DNA from: Hanleya hanleyi
Lineage: Eukaryota > Mollusca > Polyplacophora > Lepidopleurida > Hanleyidae
DNA: 64,000 nt
Direction: 5' to 3'
Assembly: GCA_036873755.1 (NCBI GenBank)
Contig: JAVTVY010033854.1
Span: 1-64,000, forward strand
In this document: one piece after another, positions 55,055-64,000 of the stretch
How the letters are laid out: every line of letters starts with the position of its first letter
Numbering within the stretch: position 1 is the stretch's first letter
Position numbers and translations under genes: made by a program
The notes under the pieces: generated by a model
The model's input: only the letters and a program-made list of their open reading frames with translations
Databases searched by the model: none
Told to the model about the DNA's origin: nothing

Positions 55055-55835
55055 ATGGATGGTCCATCTCTACACCAAATACCCTCCTTCACTGCCCCGA
55101 AATGCCCACTTTCGCTACTACTCGTACTGATGACGTCACCAATGACGTCACAGATGCTGTGGACATCCCTTAAAATCGTGGTCTCCACCCCGAAGGCTAC
55201 AAGATGACACCCCACATGACGCATTCGGACCAAGGATGGTCCATCTCTACACCAAATACCTTCTTTCACTGCCCCAAAATTCCCACTTTCGCTACTACTC
55301 GTACTGATGACGTCACCGATGACGTCAAAGATGCTGTGAACATTCCTCAAATCGGGGTCTACACCCCGAGAGCTACAAAATGACACCCCACACGACACAT
55401 TCGGACCAAGGAGGGTCCATCTCTACACCAAATACCTTCCTGCACTTTCCTAAAATGCCCACTTTCGCTACTACTCGTACTGATGACGTCACCGATGACG
55501 TCACAGATAACGGGAACATCCCTCAAATGGGGCTGTACAACCCGAAGGCTACAAGATGACATCCCACAGGACGCATTCGGACCAAGGATGGTCCATCTCT
55601 ACTCCAAATACCTTCCTTCCCTGCCCCAAAATGTTCACTTTGGCTACTACTCGTCCTAATGACGTCACCAATGACGTCACAGATGACGTGAACATCCCTC
55701 AAATCGGGGTCTACACCCCGAGAGCTACAAAATGACACATCCCAGGACGCATTCGGACCAAGGATGGTCCATCTCTACACCAAATACCTTCCCGCACTGC
55801 CCCAAAATGGCCACTTTACTTACTACAACCAACTG
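55055..55835 (-). repeat. right arm: satellite with paired CRE sites
   Basis: Four units, each with a pair of TGACGTCA sites (near 55132, 55311, 55490 and 55660; one site of the first-degenerated unit differs by a base). Mirror of 48421-49175. Confidence 0.9.
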
Positions 55836-56510
55836 CGCATGCGCAGATTGACGCGACTTGCACAGCACAGATTGATATCTTCACTGTGAACACTACTTGT
55901 ATAATACTGTCTGCCTGAATCAACAACATGAACACTATTCAATACTCTGTGACTTTTGCCGCTCTAAAGCCCAAAGCTACTCACTAGTTTTTTGCTCATC
56001 ATTTTGACCAAACATCTGATTGGCTGACTTGATACTCACATTTGTTGTACATACCTTGTTAAATACTGGAGTTGTCTCATTGTAAATATTCCTGACGATG
56101 GCATAAATATATGTTGAAATATTGAATCACAAGATGTCTTTTCTAAGTATATTCGGAGTTACTTTCCTCCTATATTATATCAAATTACTCAGTGGAACCA
56201 CAGATTTTTGCATTTAAAAACACGCCATTCTGACTCTACCCCACGCAAGCTTCACTTTGACACCTTCCACGACCCATTCGGACCTATAGCGGTCCATCTC
56301 TACCCCAAACACACACCCACATATCCCCCAAAATGCCTGCTTTCTATACTACGGGCCAGACTGCGCATGCGCAGAATATTGAAAACGGACGAACTATTAG
56401 TCCAGTCGGATGCTCCTCCACGAGAGCTTCAAAATAAGACCTCATACGATACCATAGGATCATTAGGGGCTCACCTAGACCCCAAAACGTCCACCCCGTA
56501 TGGGCCTATA
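55836..56510 (-). repeat. right arm: CGCATGCG satellite units (split)
   Basis: TGCGCATGCGCAG at ~55834 and ~56362, separated by a 355-bp insertion absent from the left arm. Confidence 0.85.
55863..56217. mobile_element. 355-bp insertion with 5-bp target duplication
   Basis: TTGCA occurs once at the empty site in the left arm, and on both sides of the insert here (55858-55862 and 56218-56222). The insert begins CAGCACAGATTG and ends CCACAGATTT. It contains CCTGACGATGGCATAAATAT. No terminal inverted repeats; a retroelement tail is possible. Confidence 0.8.
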
Positions 56511-56666
56511 CCCCATAGCCATGCAGTATAGGCCTATGGGCTTACCCAGGCCTCGGTGAACTTTTTCCAAAAATGTCACCGTTTCGCTTGGAAACCCTTC
56601 CCATCGTGTTCTAAATGACGAGACGTGAAAAACAAATCCAAACAACCCATATCACAATGAACGTAT

Positions 56667-57487
56667 TGTAAGATATCAGCATCTTATGATAATTGGTTTT
56701 CTACAAGTTATTCAGATATAAGCATCTTGATATCAGCATCTTATGATAATTAGTTTCCTACAAGTTATTGATGGAATATTAAATATTGCATAGTCTTGAT
56801 GTCATATATGATGCCTGCCTGTATGGGTTTATAACGTTGCATATTATAGCTATGGCGGGTCGTAATACCCCGGTAAATGTTTTGATTTGTTTGACACTCC
56901 AGATATGGAGGGATGTTTTTGACCCAATTCACAAATCTGTGCTTCCCAGTTCTCATCATTTAACATGCTGTGAGTGTACTTGATACTCCCGTAATGTTTT
57001 CTTTTGTGTTTACGAAATTGCATGTTCATGATTTGAAATGTCCAAACAGTACTGAAAAATATGTTGTTGTATCGGTCAGTCGATGGTATAAATATACAGC
57101 CTGATTTACCTAGGGCAGACAATTTTGGAACTCCGTCTCGAGGAAATGTATCAGAAACTTTAGGTCTAAATTTAACGTTTAGGGGCTGTCTTTGTTTGTC
57201 ATTTGGCCATCGTCTGTACCACCTTTGATGTCAGAAGTCTGGAATAAAATCTTCAACTTCGTAACAACTTGATGACGACTTTCTTGATGGAATTTCTTGA
57301 GGCAAAAGATACAGGGCTATGAACTTCTTTCAGACTGCTGTAAAGACCCAGCAGCGAACTCGCAAGCTAGTTCTGGGTACATGTAAAGTTGCCTGGTCGC
57401 CCTAACCAAGCCAGGCTATCATCTTACCGGCATGAAAGCCCGGGTTAGAACAATAATATCAACATCTTGACGACCAAAAAGTTTACA
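56667..57487. mobile_element. 821-bp insertion with 4-bp target duplication
   Basis: GTAT flanks the insert (56663-56666 and 57488-57491) and occurs once in the left arm's empty site. Ends are TGTAAGATATCAG and ...TTTTTGGTCG-type sequence ending TTTACA, so the terminal TGTAA is inverted. Inside are duplicated ATATCAGCATCTTATGATAA blocks. No recognised ORF; a non-autonomous DNA transposon is likely. Confidence 0.75.
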
Positions 57488-58075
57488 GTATGTGAATTTC
57501 CCAGGTTGAACCTATACTCCCATATAGCCAGTATGGAGCTATATGGGCTATATGGTACTTTTCCAAAAATTTCACCGTTTCGCTTCGAAACCCTTCCCAT
57601 CGTGTTCTAAATGACGAGACGTGAAAAACAAATCCAAACAACCCATATGACAATGAACGTGTGTGAATTTCCCAGGTTGAACCTATACCCCCATATAGCC
57701 AGTATCGGACTATATGGGCTATATGGTACTTTTCCAAAAATTTCACCGTTGCGCTCCGAGACCCTTCCCATCGTGTTCTAAATGACGAGACGTGAAAAAC
57801 AAGACCAAACAACCCATATCACAATGAACGTGTGTGAATTTCCCAGGATGGACCTATCCCTCCCATCCTATGAGCCTATATACAGGCTGAACCTATACTC
57901 CCATATAGCCAGTATGGAGCTATATGGGCTATATGGTACTTTTCCAAAAATTTCACCGCTTCGCTCCGAGACCCCTCCCATCGTGTTTTTCTTGGTGAGA
58001 CGAGAAAAACGAGACCCCACAACCCATAGTAAAGCCCACAAAAAAAAATGACCATCCCCATACCCCATACAGGCA
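57488..58075 (-). repeat. right arm: ~183-bp tandem units
   Basis: Three to four copies of TTTCACCG(T/C)T and CATCGTGTTCTAAATGACGA with GAATTTCCCAGG. Another partial copy lies outside the 821-bp insert at 56560-56662. Confidence 0.85.
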
Positions 58076-58079
58076 TTTT

Positions 58080-58945
58080 CCCTTATATTGTATAATACAG
58101 ACCCCTATTGTAGGGGTAAAGTCCGAGTTCCGCTTTTTATATTTTCGGAAAAAAATCCCAATGTTACATGCACCCACCCTATTGACTTGATAGGCAGGCC
58201 CCGATAAGGCCGGGGACCGATATTAGCCCGTTTGGCTAGAGGTGATAGGGGTTTTCCCCTATTGCAGGGGTAAAGTCCGTGTTCCGCCTTTTATATTTTC
58301 GGAAAAAAATCCTAATTTTACATGCACCCACCCCATTGACTTGATAGGCAGGCCCCGATAAGCCCGGGACCGATATTAGCCCTTTTGGCTAGAGTTGATA
58401 GGAGTTTTCCCCTATTTTAGGGGTGAAGTCCGTGTTCCGCTTTTTATATTTTCGGGGGGAAAATCGTAATTTTACATGTACCCACCCCATTGACTTGATA
58501 GGCAGGCCCCGATAAGCCCGGGGACCGATATTAGCCCTTTTGGCTAGGGTTGATAGGGATTTTCCCCTATTTTAGGGGTAAAGTCCGTGTTCCGCTTTTT
58601 ATATTTTCGGGGGAAAATCCTAATTTTACATGCACCCACACCATTGACTTGATAGGCAGGTCCCAATAAGCCCGGGGACCGATATTAGCCCTTTTGGCTA
58701 GGGTTGATAGGGGTTTTCCCCTATTTTAGGGGTAAAGTTCGTGTTCCGCTTTTGATATTTTCGTGAAAAAATCCTAATTTTACATGCACCCACCCCATTG
58801 ACTTGATAGGCAGGTCCCAATAAGCCCGGGGACCGATATTAACCCTTTTGGCTAGGGTTGATAGGTGTTTTCCCCTATTGTAAGGGTAAAGTCCGTGTTC
58901 CGCTTTTTATAGTTTCGGGAAAAAATCCTAATTTGACATGCACCC
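58080..58945 (-). repeat. right arm: ~154-bp tandem units, about six
   Basis: ACATGCACCCACC landmarks near 58166, 58320, 58477, 58629, 58782 and 58937. Mirror of 46996-47530 with two extra units. Confidence 0.9.
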
Positions 58946-59286
58946 ACCGATGCCCCTTCACGAATGCTTCACTTTGATACCTCACTCGACCCAATCGGAC
59001 CATGCAGCGTATTTGAAGTCTGGGGACTATTTTTTTCTCCGCGGAAGCTTTTTCCCGCGACCGCATCACCGCGGAAGAATACATGCCCAGGGGCCCTTTG
59101 CCGGAACTATAGTGACCCGGAGTTACCTCCCCCTAGATTGGAACTCTTCTGTGTTGGAGGTAGTTTTTGGTCTCTTGGCCTGGTGGCGCCCCCTCCACAA
59201 ATTAGAGTTATTTCCCTGGAAAAGTTGAGTCGAAAAGGGTTTTCCCTACTACTTAGACGAATGCGAGATTGCATGGTTCCGCCGAA

Positions 59287-59440
59287 AATTAATTGTGCCC
59301 ATGATAAGATAAGATTCTTTATTGTACTGAGCATTCCATTTGGGACAGAGTACAAAACACATAAAAAGTAGCACAAATAAGAAAATAAATAAACAGGTGC
59401 GACGATTCCGTTTCTACTCAAAGAAATCCACTAGGCCAGA
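59287..59440 (-). mobile_element. LINE 3' tail fragment
   Basis: Minus strand: a hydrophobic frame, then AATAAAGAATCTTATCTTATC, a poly(A)-signal plus TCTTA-repeat end typical of LINEs. The upstream extent is unclear. Confidence 0.5.
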
Positions 59441-61930
59441 GGTCAGTTTTCGCAGCTAAAGTGAGTTCTGGGGCTAGATTGCATTTTACCACTGTTTCGC
59501 AAGGGCAGCTCATGCAGAGTTGCAACACTGTCGCCTCGTGTGCGGACAAAGCAGAACAAGGATCCAAAATCGCCGGCGTCCAAATATCTTGTTGCTTGCG
59601 ATTTCATGCACTCGCGTGTGCCGGGCTTTACTATCCACGATACTCGAGAGACATACGCCGTTCTAGTTTTACACCACCCCTGACAATTTGCACGGAAGGA
59701 CACAAACGGTTTACACACGCTGAGAGTAGGTTTTCCGTCTGCCTGTCTGTGTTTTTACAACTCGATAGCCGGGTGATGTAGAGATGCAATTTATACGCCA
59801 TTCGCCGGTTGGGTCCCCGTGTTTTCGAGTATCTATACAGTACACCGTTATAAAGTCAACGCAGAACCTGGAGTGATGTATATACTGAGGCTGTATGTAG
59901 TATGGTGTATGTGGTAGCTTAACAATATACAAGGATCAGATCCCACAAAAAGAATATATTCGACGTCCAAGTTGTGTTTTCCCATATATAGATGGTTGTC
60001 CTTGAAGTGAATTACAATACCAAAAAAGCTATTCTATAATGATACTCATATAACTATTTCTACAGCTGGGTGTGAATATGATATTATGGCTTTTAATTAT
60101 ACAGCGTCGTGAAGTTTTTACTTTGAATCGACTATGATACTGTAAACTACCAACTTGAGTGTATCCACAATGTATATCCATCTTCTATATATATTTCGAT
60201 CCGGGTTCGAAACAAAGGATTATCCTCACATAGAAGACAAACGAGTTCACAGAACCCTCTGATGTACATCCGCATTCCTAACTCAGGAATCTCTGGACAT
60301 ACAGACGTGATTCATATCTCATCAAACGTTATTTTTGCGTTGGGCAAGGAAGCTGGATGCCATTTGAGACTGCGTATATAGTTTATTGAACATTTTGTCC
60401 TTTAATCTGCTTCCCGTTTTATTAGTTTTGTAAAATACATCTGTGTTTGGTTAAATATCGCCAGAGGCTTTCTTCCTCACTAGCTCGCCAATCGAAAGTT
60501 CATAGTTACATTTCAAAGAAATTAACAGCGTGCAAGAAATGAACATCGAACTCACTGAAACCGGCTGCCACAAAAACATTCAGACTGCTCGGCTATCGAC
60601 AAAGATTGGCTTTCGAGATACAGATGCAAAACAACTCTCATGAAAAGGAATTTACCGCCCACCATACTCTGATATCGGGGCAAACAGGCCCAGGCCAGTC
60701 TCTGGTGATATTTAATTCGACTGGGTCAAACCAGTAGACAAGTGTTCGTTACTGATGAATGTGTATTACATTATGACCAATATACCAATTTCATCGCTAT
60801 ACTTGATGAAATTTAGCTGCACTGATCTCGAACGTATATATACATACCTTATCCACGCCGGCGCTGTCACCAAACAGCTTAGTCTCAAAGAATTCCCGGA
60901 TAGTCGTCATGATCTGTTGGATGTCTACACTATATCTGTGAATCTCTCCGATGAAAGGAATCACCAGTCACCCTTAATATCTATAAAGTATGAATATTAT
61001 ATATCTCCAAATGACAACCAGATAGAACACGGATCAAACTGTTATGGACGTTGATGTTCACCTTAACTGTGTATTCATATTAAGAGGATACCATTGAGGG
61101 CGGAGCTGTTCAACTAGCGTGCGTCTCTCCATCTGTCGCCAGCCAATAATATACCAGGTGGTTTGGAAAAACAACAACACAAAAAAACTTGCAAAAGCAA
61201 ATGTGAGACAGCATATGCAGTGTATTATATCGTAGTATTCTTTACGATGAAAGGCAACTGGCCGAATGATTCTATGTCATATAACGGAAAGGTGGGCTTT
61301 ATCCCAGACAGGACACACACTGCATCTGATCGCATTTTAGCTGCTAAAACGGTAAAAAGTGACATCATGTGTGTCCGTTTCCCGATTTGGAAATGATTAT
61401 GTCATTCATATTTCCTATTTTTTATTTGCAAAAAATAGGTATCGTTATCAAATATTCTATTGCCTTGATGGAGCAGGAACACGATGAAGGGAAATGCTGT
61501 CCGATAACCCTTTTTCGTTTGAGCGAATGAAAACCGGTAGACGGCACTTCTGCCTATTTCCTATATTTTAATGAATTTCATACAACGGAAATCGGTTTAA
61601 CGGTAGATACCGATCTTAGGTATCTGACGGATCACCGTTTTCTGAATCAGATAGTTACCATTCGCAAACCGTCCACGGTAACAACGAAATATTAACAGAA
61701 AATCGTTTTCCGTTTTGTATTTGAGTTACTACGAAACACGAAAAGGTGGGTGAAACTCGTTCACAGATTCCGTTTATGGAACAAAAATTGAATTAACGGA
61801 AGATACACGGACCGTCTTCCTATCAATGAATGTGTCATCTTGCTGGTGTCAACGACCGTAAAATATAGGAAAAGACATCATGTTGTCACGTTTTTACAAT
61901 GCCAGTGCTGATAGTAATCAAACTCATGCA
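59441..61930. other. no gene recognised
   Basis: Overlapping frames at 59443-59781 on both strands are GC-richer than the surroundings and may be decayed retroelement sequence. A 99-codon frame at 60755-61054 has no recognised domain. The rest is AT-rich. I searched the minus strand for upstream clathrin light chain exons and found none. Confidence 0.4.
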
Positions 61931-61936
61931 TTCAAC

Positions 61937-62084
61937 CCATATTTATATGGCAAGCCAATGTGCTTTTTATTCCGATATCTATTTCCAATATCGGAAATTT
62001 CAATTCCGATATCGCGAATTCAATTCCCGATATCGGAGATTCTTGAATAAAAAGCACTTTGGCTTGCCATACGGATATGTATGG
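61937..62084. repeat. inverted repeat with GATATCGG core
   Basis: CCATATTTATATGGCAAGCC...TGCTTTTTATTC (left) pairs with GAATAAAAAGCA...GGCTTGCCATACGGATATG (right). The interior has repeats of CCGATATC/GATATCGG. Confidence 0.8.
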
Positions 62085-62493
62085 TGGCCGATAAGGGACA
62101 TCGCTGCATTGTCTCAGGCATGTGGTTTGGTAACACGAAGGCAGGATGCGAAAACGCGAGGCCAGGATGCGAAGTGCGAAGGCAGGATGCGAAGTCGCGA
62201 AGGCAGGATGCGAAGCCACTTCGCATCCTGCTTTCGCATCCTGGCTTCGCGCTTCGCATCCTGGCTTCGTCATTTCGCATCCTGCCTTCGCGACTTCGCA
62301 TCCTGACTTCGCGCTTCGCATCCTGCCTTCGCATCCTCACTTCGCGCTTCGCTTCCAGTCTTTGCATTGCTTTGTTTTGTTAATTTCGCATCCTGACTTC
62401 GCGCTTCGCATCATGGCCTCGCGCCTTTGCATCCTGCCTTCGTGTAACCAAATCACATGCCTGAGACAATGCATTGATGTCCCTTATCGGCCA
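62085..62493. repeat. palindrome packed with GGATGCGAAG minisatellite
   Basis: TGGCCGATAAGGGACAT... to ...ATGTCCCTTATCGGCCA form ~60-bp outer arms. Inside, units of AAGGCAGGATGCGAAG run in one direction to ~62216 and in the opposite direction (CTTCGCATCCTGCCTT) to ~62440. The RMRSREG-type open frames on both strands are repeat artefacts. It abuts the 61937-62084 inverted repeat without a gap. Confidence 0.85.
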
Positions 62494-62711
62494 TCATAGA
62501 CATGTAATTGGTAGATATGACAAGAAGTAAGAATATAGCCTCCGGCTCTTATACGCTTTTCAAACCGCTATGTCAATTGTTTTCAACCCAATTGAGTGCG
62601 CGCGCAGACAAGACTGATTACGTCATCTCCGGAAATTCAGACAGTACGACGGCACGTTCAGTGACAAGTCGGTTGTGCACGCTGGTTAGAAGGCTTGTTA
62701 TCAGAGGGAGG

Positions 62712-62735
62712 GAGAGAGGAGAGAGAGAGAGAGAG
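62712..62735 (+). repeat. (GA)n microsatellite
   Basis: GAGAGGAGAGAGAGAGAGAG run. Confidence 0.9.
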
Positions 62736-62808
62736 GTTTAACGTCGTCGCTTATTATCAGTATGGCACGGGCGGTTCTAAGTGGGCGATATTGGAGACAT
62801 AAAATAAA

Positions 62809-62892
62809 CACACCCATGATAGCGGCTCCCTCAGCTTTGGTGTGTTGTGATGGAGAAGATAATAAAACGTGGACTTGTTGTTGTTGTCATTC
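62809..62892 (+). terminator. third-element hairpin / AATAAA / GTT cassette
   Basis: CACACCC...GGTGTG stem around GGCTCCCTCA (62809-62844), AATAAA at 62861-62866, then CTTGTTGTTGTTGTCATTC. Same order and spacing as the cassettes of elements 1 and 2, with a different stem sequence. No gene was recognised upstream. Confidence 0.6.
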
Positions 62893-63039
62893 TCTCATTC
62901 AACTACCCAATCAGAATAGTGCTCAGCAGAGGCTAGCTACACCCGTAGGTATAGATCTTCGAAAAACTGTGTACGTGTGTATGGGATTCTACCAACCAGC
63001 ATTAGGGTATCACAGCGTTAAAACGGGCGTTTGAGACGC

Positions 63040-63165
63040 CTCACTCACTCAATTACTCACTCACTCAATGGGAGCTCACTCAGTCACTCATTCAACCACT
63101 AAATCACTCACGCGCTCATTCGCCCGTTCGTTCTTCACTCGTTTACTCACTCAATCACTCTGTAA
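63040..63165 (+). repeat. degenerate (ACTC)n microsatellite
   Basis: CACTCACTCAATTACTCACT-type run, probably a decayed SINE tail. Confidence 0.85.
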
Positions 63166-63369
63166 TTAGGGGGAGGTAACTCTACCATGGTAGACAGACC
63201 CACCAAGAACATCATGCTCAAGAGTCTCGTGTTTTCTCTGGACATACTTCAGGGTCTCCAAGGTCCACTAGTCGCCCTTATGGGTTAGTGTATAAGGGTG
63301 TAGGTAGGCATGTCTCAAGTGCCCACCCGAGCTACACTCCAGGTCAAGGTAAGAATAAGCCTCAGCCCC

Positions 63370-63600
63370 TAAGAGAGCTTGTCTTAAGAGGCGACTAGCT
63401 GGGGCACCCGTGGGGTTCCCGGGTGTGAAAAGGAATAGGACCCCACCCGTGGGGTTCTGGGTGTTAAAAGGAGTAGGACCCCACCCGTGTGGTTTCCGAG
63501 TGTGGAAAGAAATAGGAACCAAACGTCGTGATATGACTGAAATAATGTTGAAAGCGACGTTAAATCATATTCCCTCACTCACTCGCTGCAATTCCTCAAC
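63370..63600 (+). repeat. SINE-like repeat with (CTCA)n tail, second full copy
   Basis: AAGAGGCGACTAGCTGGGGC, GGGGTTCCCGGGTGTGAAAA, TGATATGACTGAAATAATG and GCGACGTTAAATCATATTCC followed by CTCACTCACTCG. Close to 43055-43283. Confidence 0.8.
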
Positions 63601-64000
63601 TACTCTACACCACGAGAGCTTCACCCTGACACCCTGCACACTATATTTGGATCAGATCCGGCCCCAAAATCTCTCCAACATGCCCCTGCGCACCTTCAAA
63701 ATGCCGTCTTTCTCTTCTACTCCTCGACTGCGCATGTTCGCCATGACGTCCCTTTCCGCCTAAAACCACACCCATCATAGCCTACATGCCGCTAGCTTCA
63801 AGATGATACCTTGTATGGTCAATTTAGACCATATATTTCCCCTAGATGGCTTATAAACACTCCTGCGCGCCCTTAAATTGATCACTTTCGCTACTACTCA
63901 TCCAAGGCACGTGCATGCGCAGCATGACGTCGTTTCCGCTAGGAACAACCCCAAACGTAGACCCATGTAGACCAATTAGGGTCAGTTGATGTTGGTTTAT
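63601..64000 (-). repeat. third element: terminal satellite running off the window
   Basis: CACGAGAGCTTCACCCTGAC, CTGCGCATG and TTTCGCTACTACTCATCC, ATGACGTC and GCATGCGCAG match units of the palindrome's right arm in orientation and composition. It follows the 62.8-kb cassette in the expected order. Confidence 0.65.

Larger units (their letters stand above)
51369..59257 (+). mobile_element. element 2: giant palindrome, right arm
   Basis: Same modules as the left arm in mirror order. It additionally carries gene A with its downstream region (about 1.54 kb between promoter repeats), a 355-bp insertion (55863-56217) and an 821-bp insertion (56667-57487), and higher copy numbers of the ~154-bp and ~183-bp units. 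The outer limit is GTTTTCCCTACTAC near 59257. Confidence 0.9.

Noticed and set aside
46667..59257. The palindrome as a pure assembly artefact
   Set aside because: Arms differ by a gene, two insertions with target duplications, repeat copy numbers and disabling mutations. An artefact at the axis alone is still possible, so read-level checking is advised in the findings.
62020..62499. RMRSREG/CEVAKAGCE-type proteins
   Set aside because: Opposing minisatellite arrays open in all frames on both strands.
1..64000. tRNA or rRNA genes
   Set aside because: No convincing cloverleaf or rRNA signature was seen by eye; a tRNA scan would be decisive.

Overview
This is eukaryotic DNA, most likely from a marine mollusc and probably a gastropod. 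The evidence is AT-rich intron-like sequence, GT-AG spliced exons, and dispersed repeats of mollusc type (a SINE-like family ending in a run that resembles GTTAAATC followed by CACTCACTCAC, GGGAGATAACTC motifs, and blocks ending in GGAC/AGAC tandem repeats). Selfish elements of many generations, nested in one another, fill the window. One host gene is recognisable: the last three coding exons of clathrin light chain (minus strand, 46217-46100, 43848-43737, 42330-42114), joined in frame across consensus splice sites.

Layout. 1-14.4 kb: an RS-rich repetitive tract, minisatellites, a tandem array of TGACCT half-sites, and unannotated intron-like DNA. 14.4-16.2 kb: a solo array of ~153-bp satellite units (each with TGCGCATGCGC) between direct repeats. 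16.9-19.5 kb: a decayed LINE (RT plus RNase H) next to a Penelope-like fragment. 19.5-23.3 kb: element 1, with the same satellite, an AACG-motif array, a hairpin/poly(A) cassette and two genes, each starting with a C2H2 zinc finger; one is fused to an FtsK/HerA/A32-like packaging-type ATPase. 25.2-29.4 kb: a Penelope-like element with the GIY-YIG domain N-terminal to the RT (Naiad-type order), flanked by inverted terminal repeats and split by a 437-bp LINE tail. 29.4-30.2 kb: a decayed relative of the ATPase. 30.2-37.7 kb: a 1.2-1.6 kb inverted-repeat pair enclosing MITE-like hairpins and a second Penelope-like copy. 42-46.2 kb: clathrin light chain exons with repeats in the introns. 46.67-59.26 kb: a giant palindrome (element 2). 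59.3-64 kb: a LINE tail, a nested foldback element, and the edge of a third element of the same family.

The system most worth attention is the family of elements 1, 2, the 62.8-64 kb edge and the ATPase remnants. Their terminal regions are stacks of different tandem repeats, including units with paired CRE sites (TGACGTCA) and units with CTGCGCATGCGCAG. Their genes read toward these ends and stop at a conserved hairpin + AATAAA + GTT-repeat cassette. Every protein recognised in the family opens with a C2H2 finger. The packaging-type ATPase suggests a virus-derived or Polinton/adintovirus-like dsDNA element, but no capsid, integrase, protease or complete polymerase gene was found here, so the classification is an inference.

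Element 2 is a head-to-head palindrome with a 40-bp spacer. Strong TATA promoters fire outward from the centre. The right arm has two paralogous zinc-finger genes (A and B). The left arm has only a broken B, in the arrangement expected if the two ~80-bp promoter repeats recombined and removed A.
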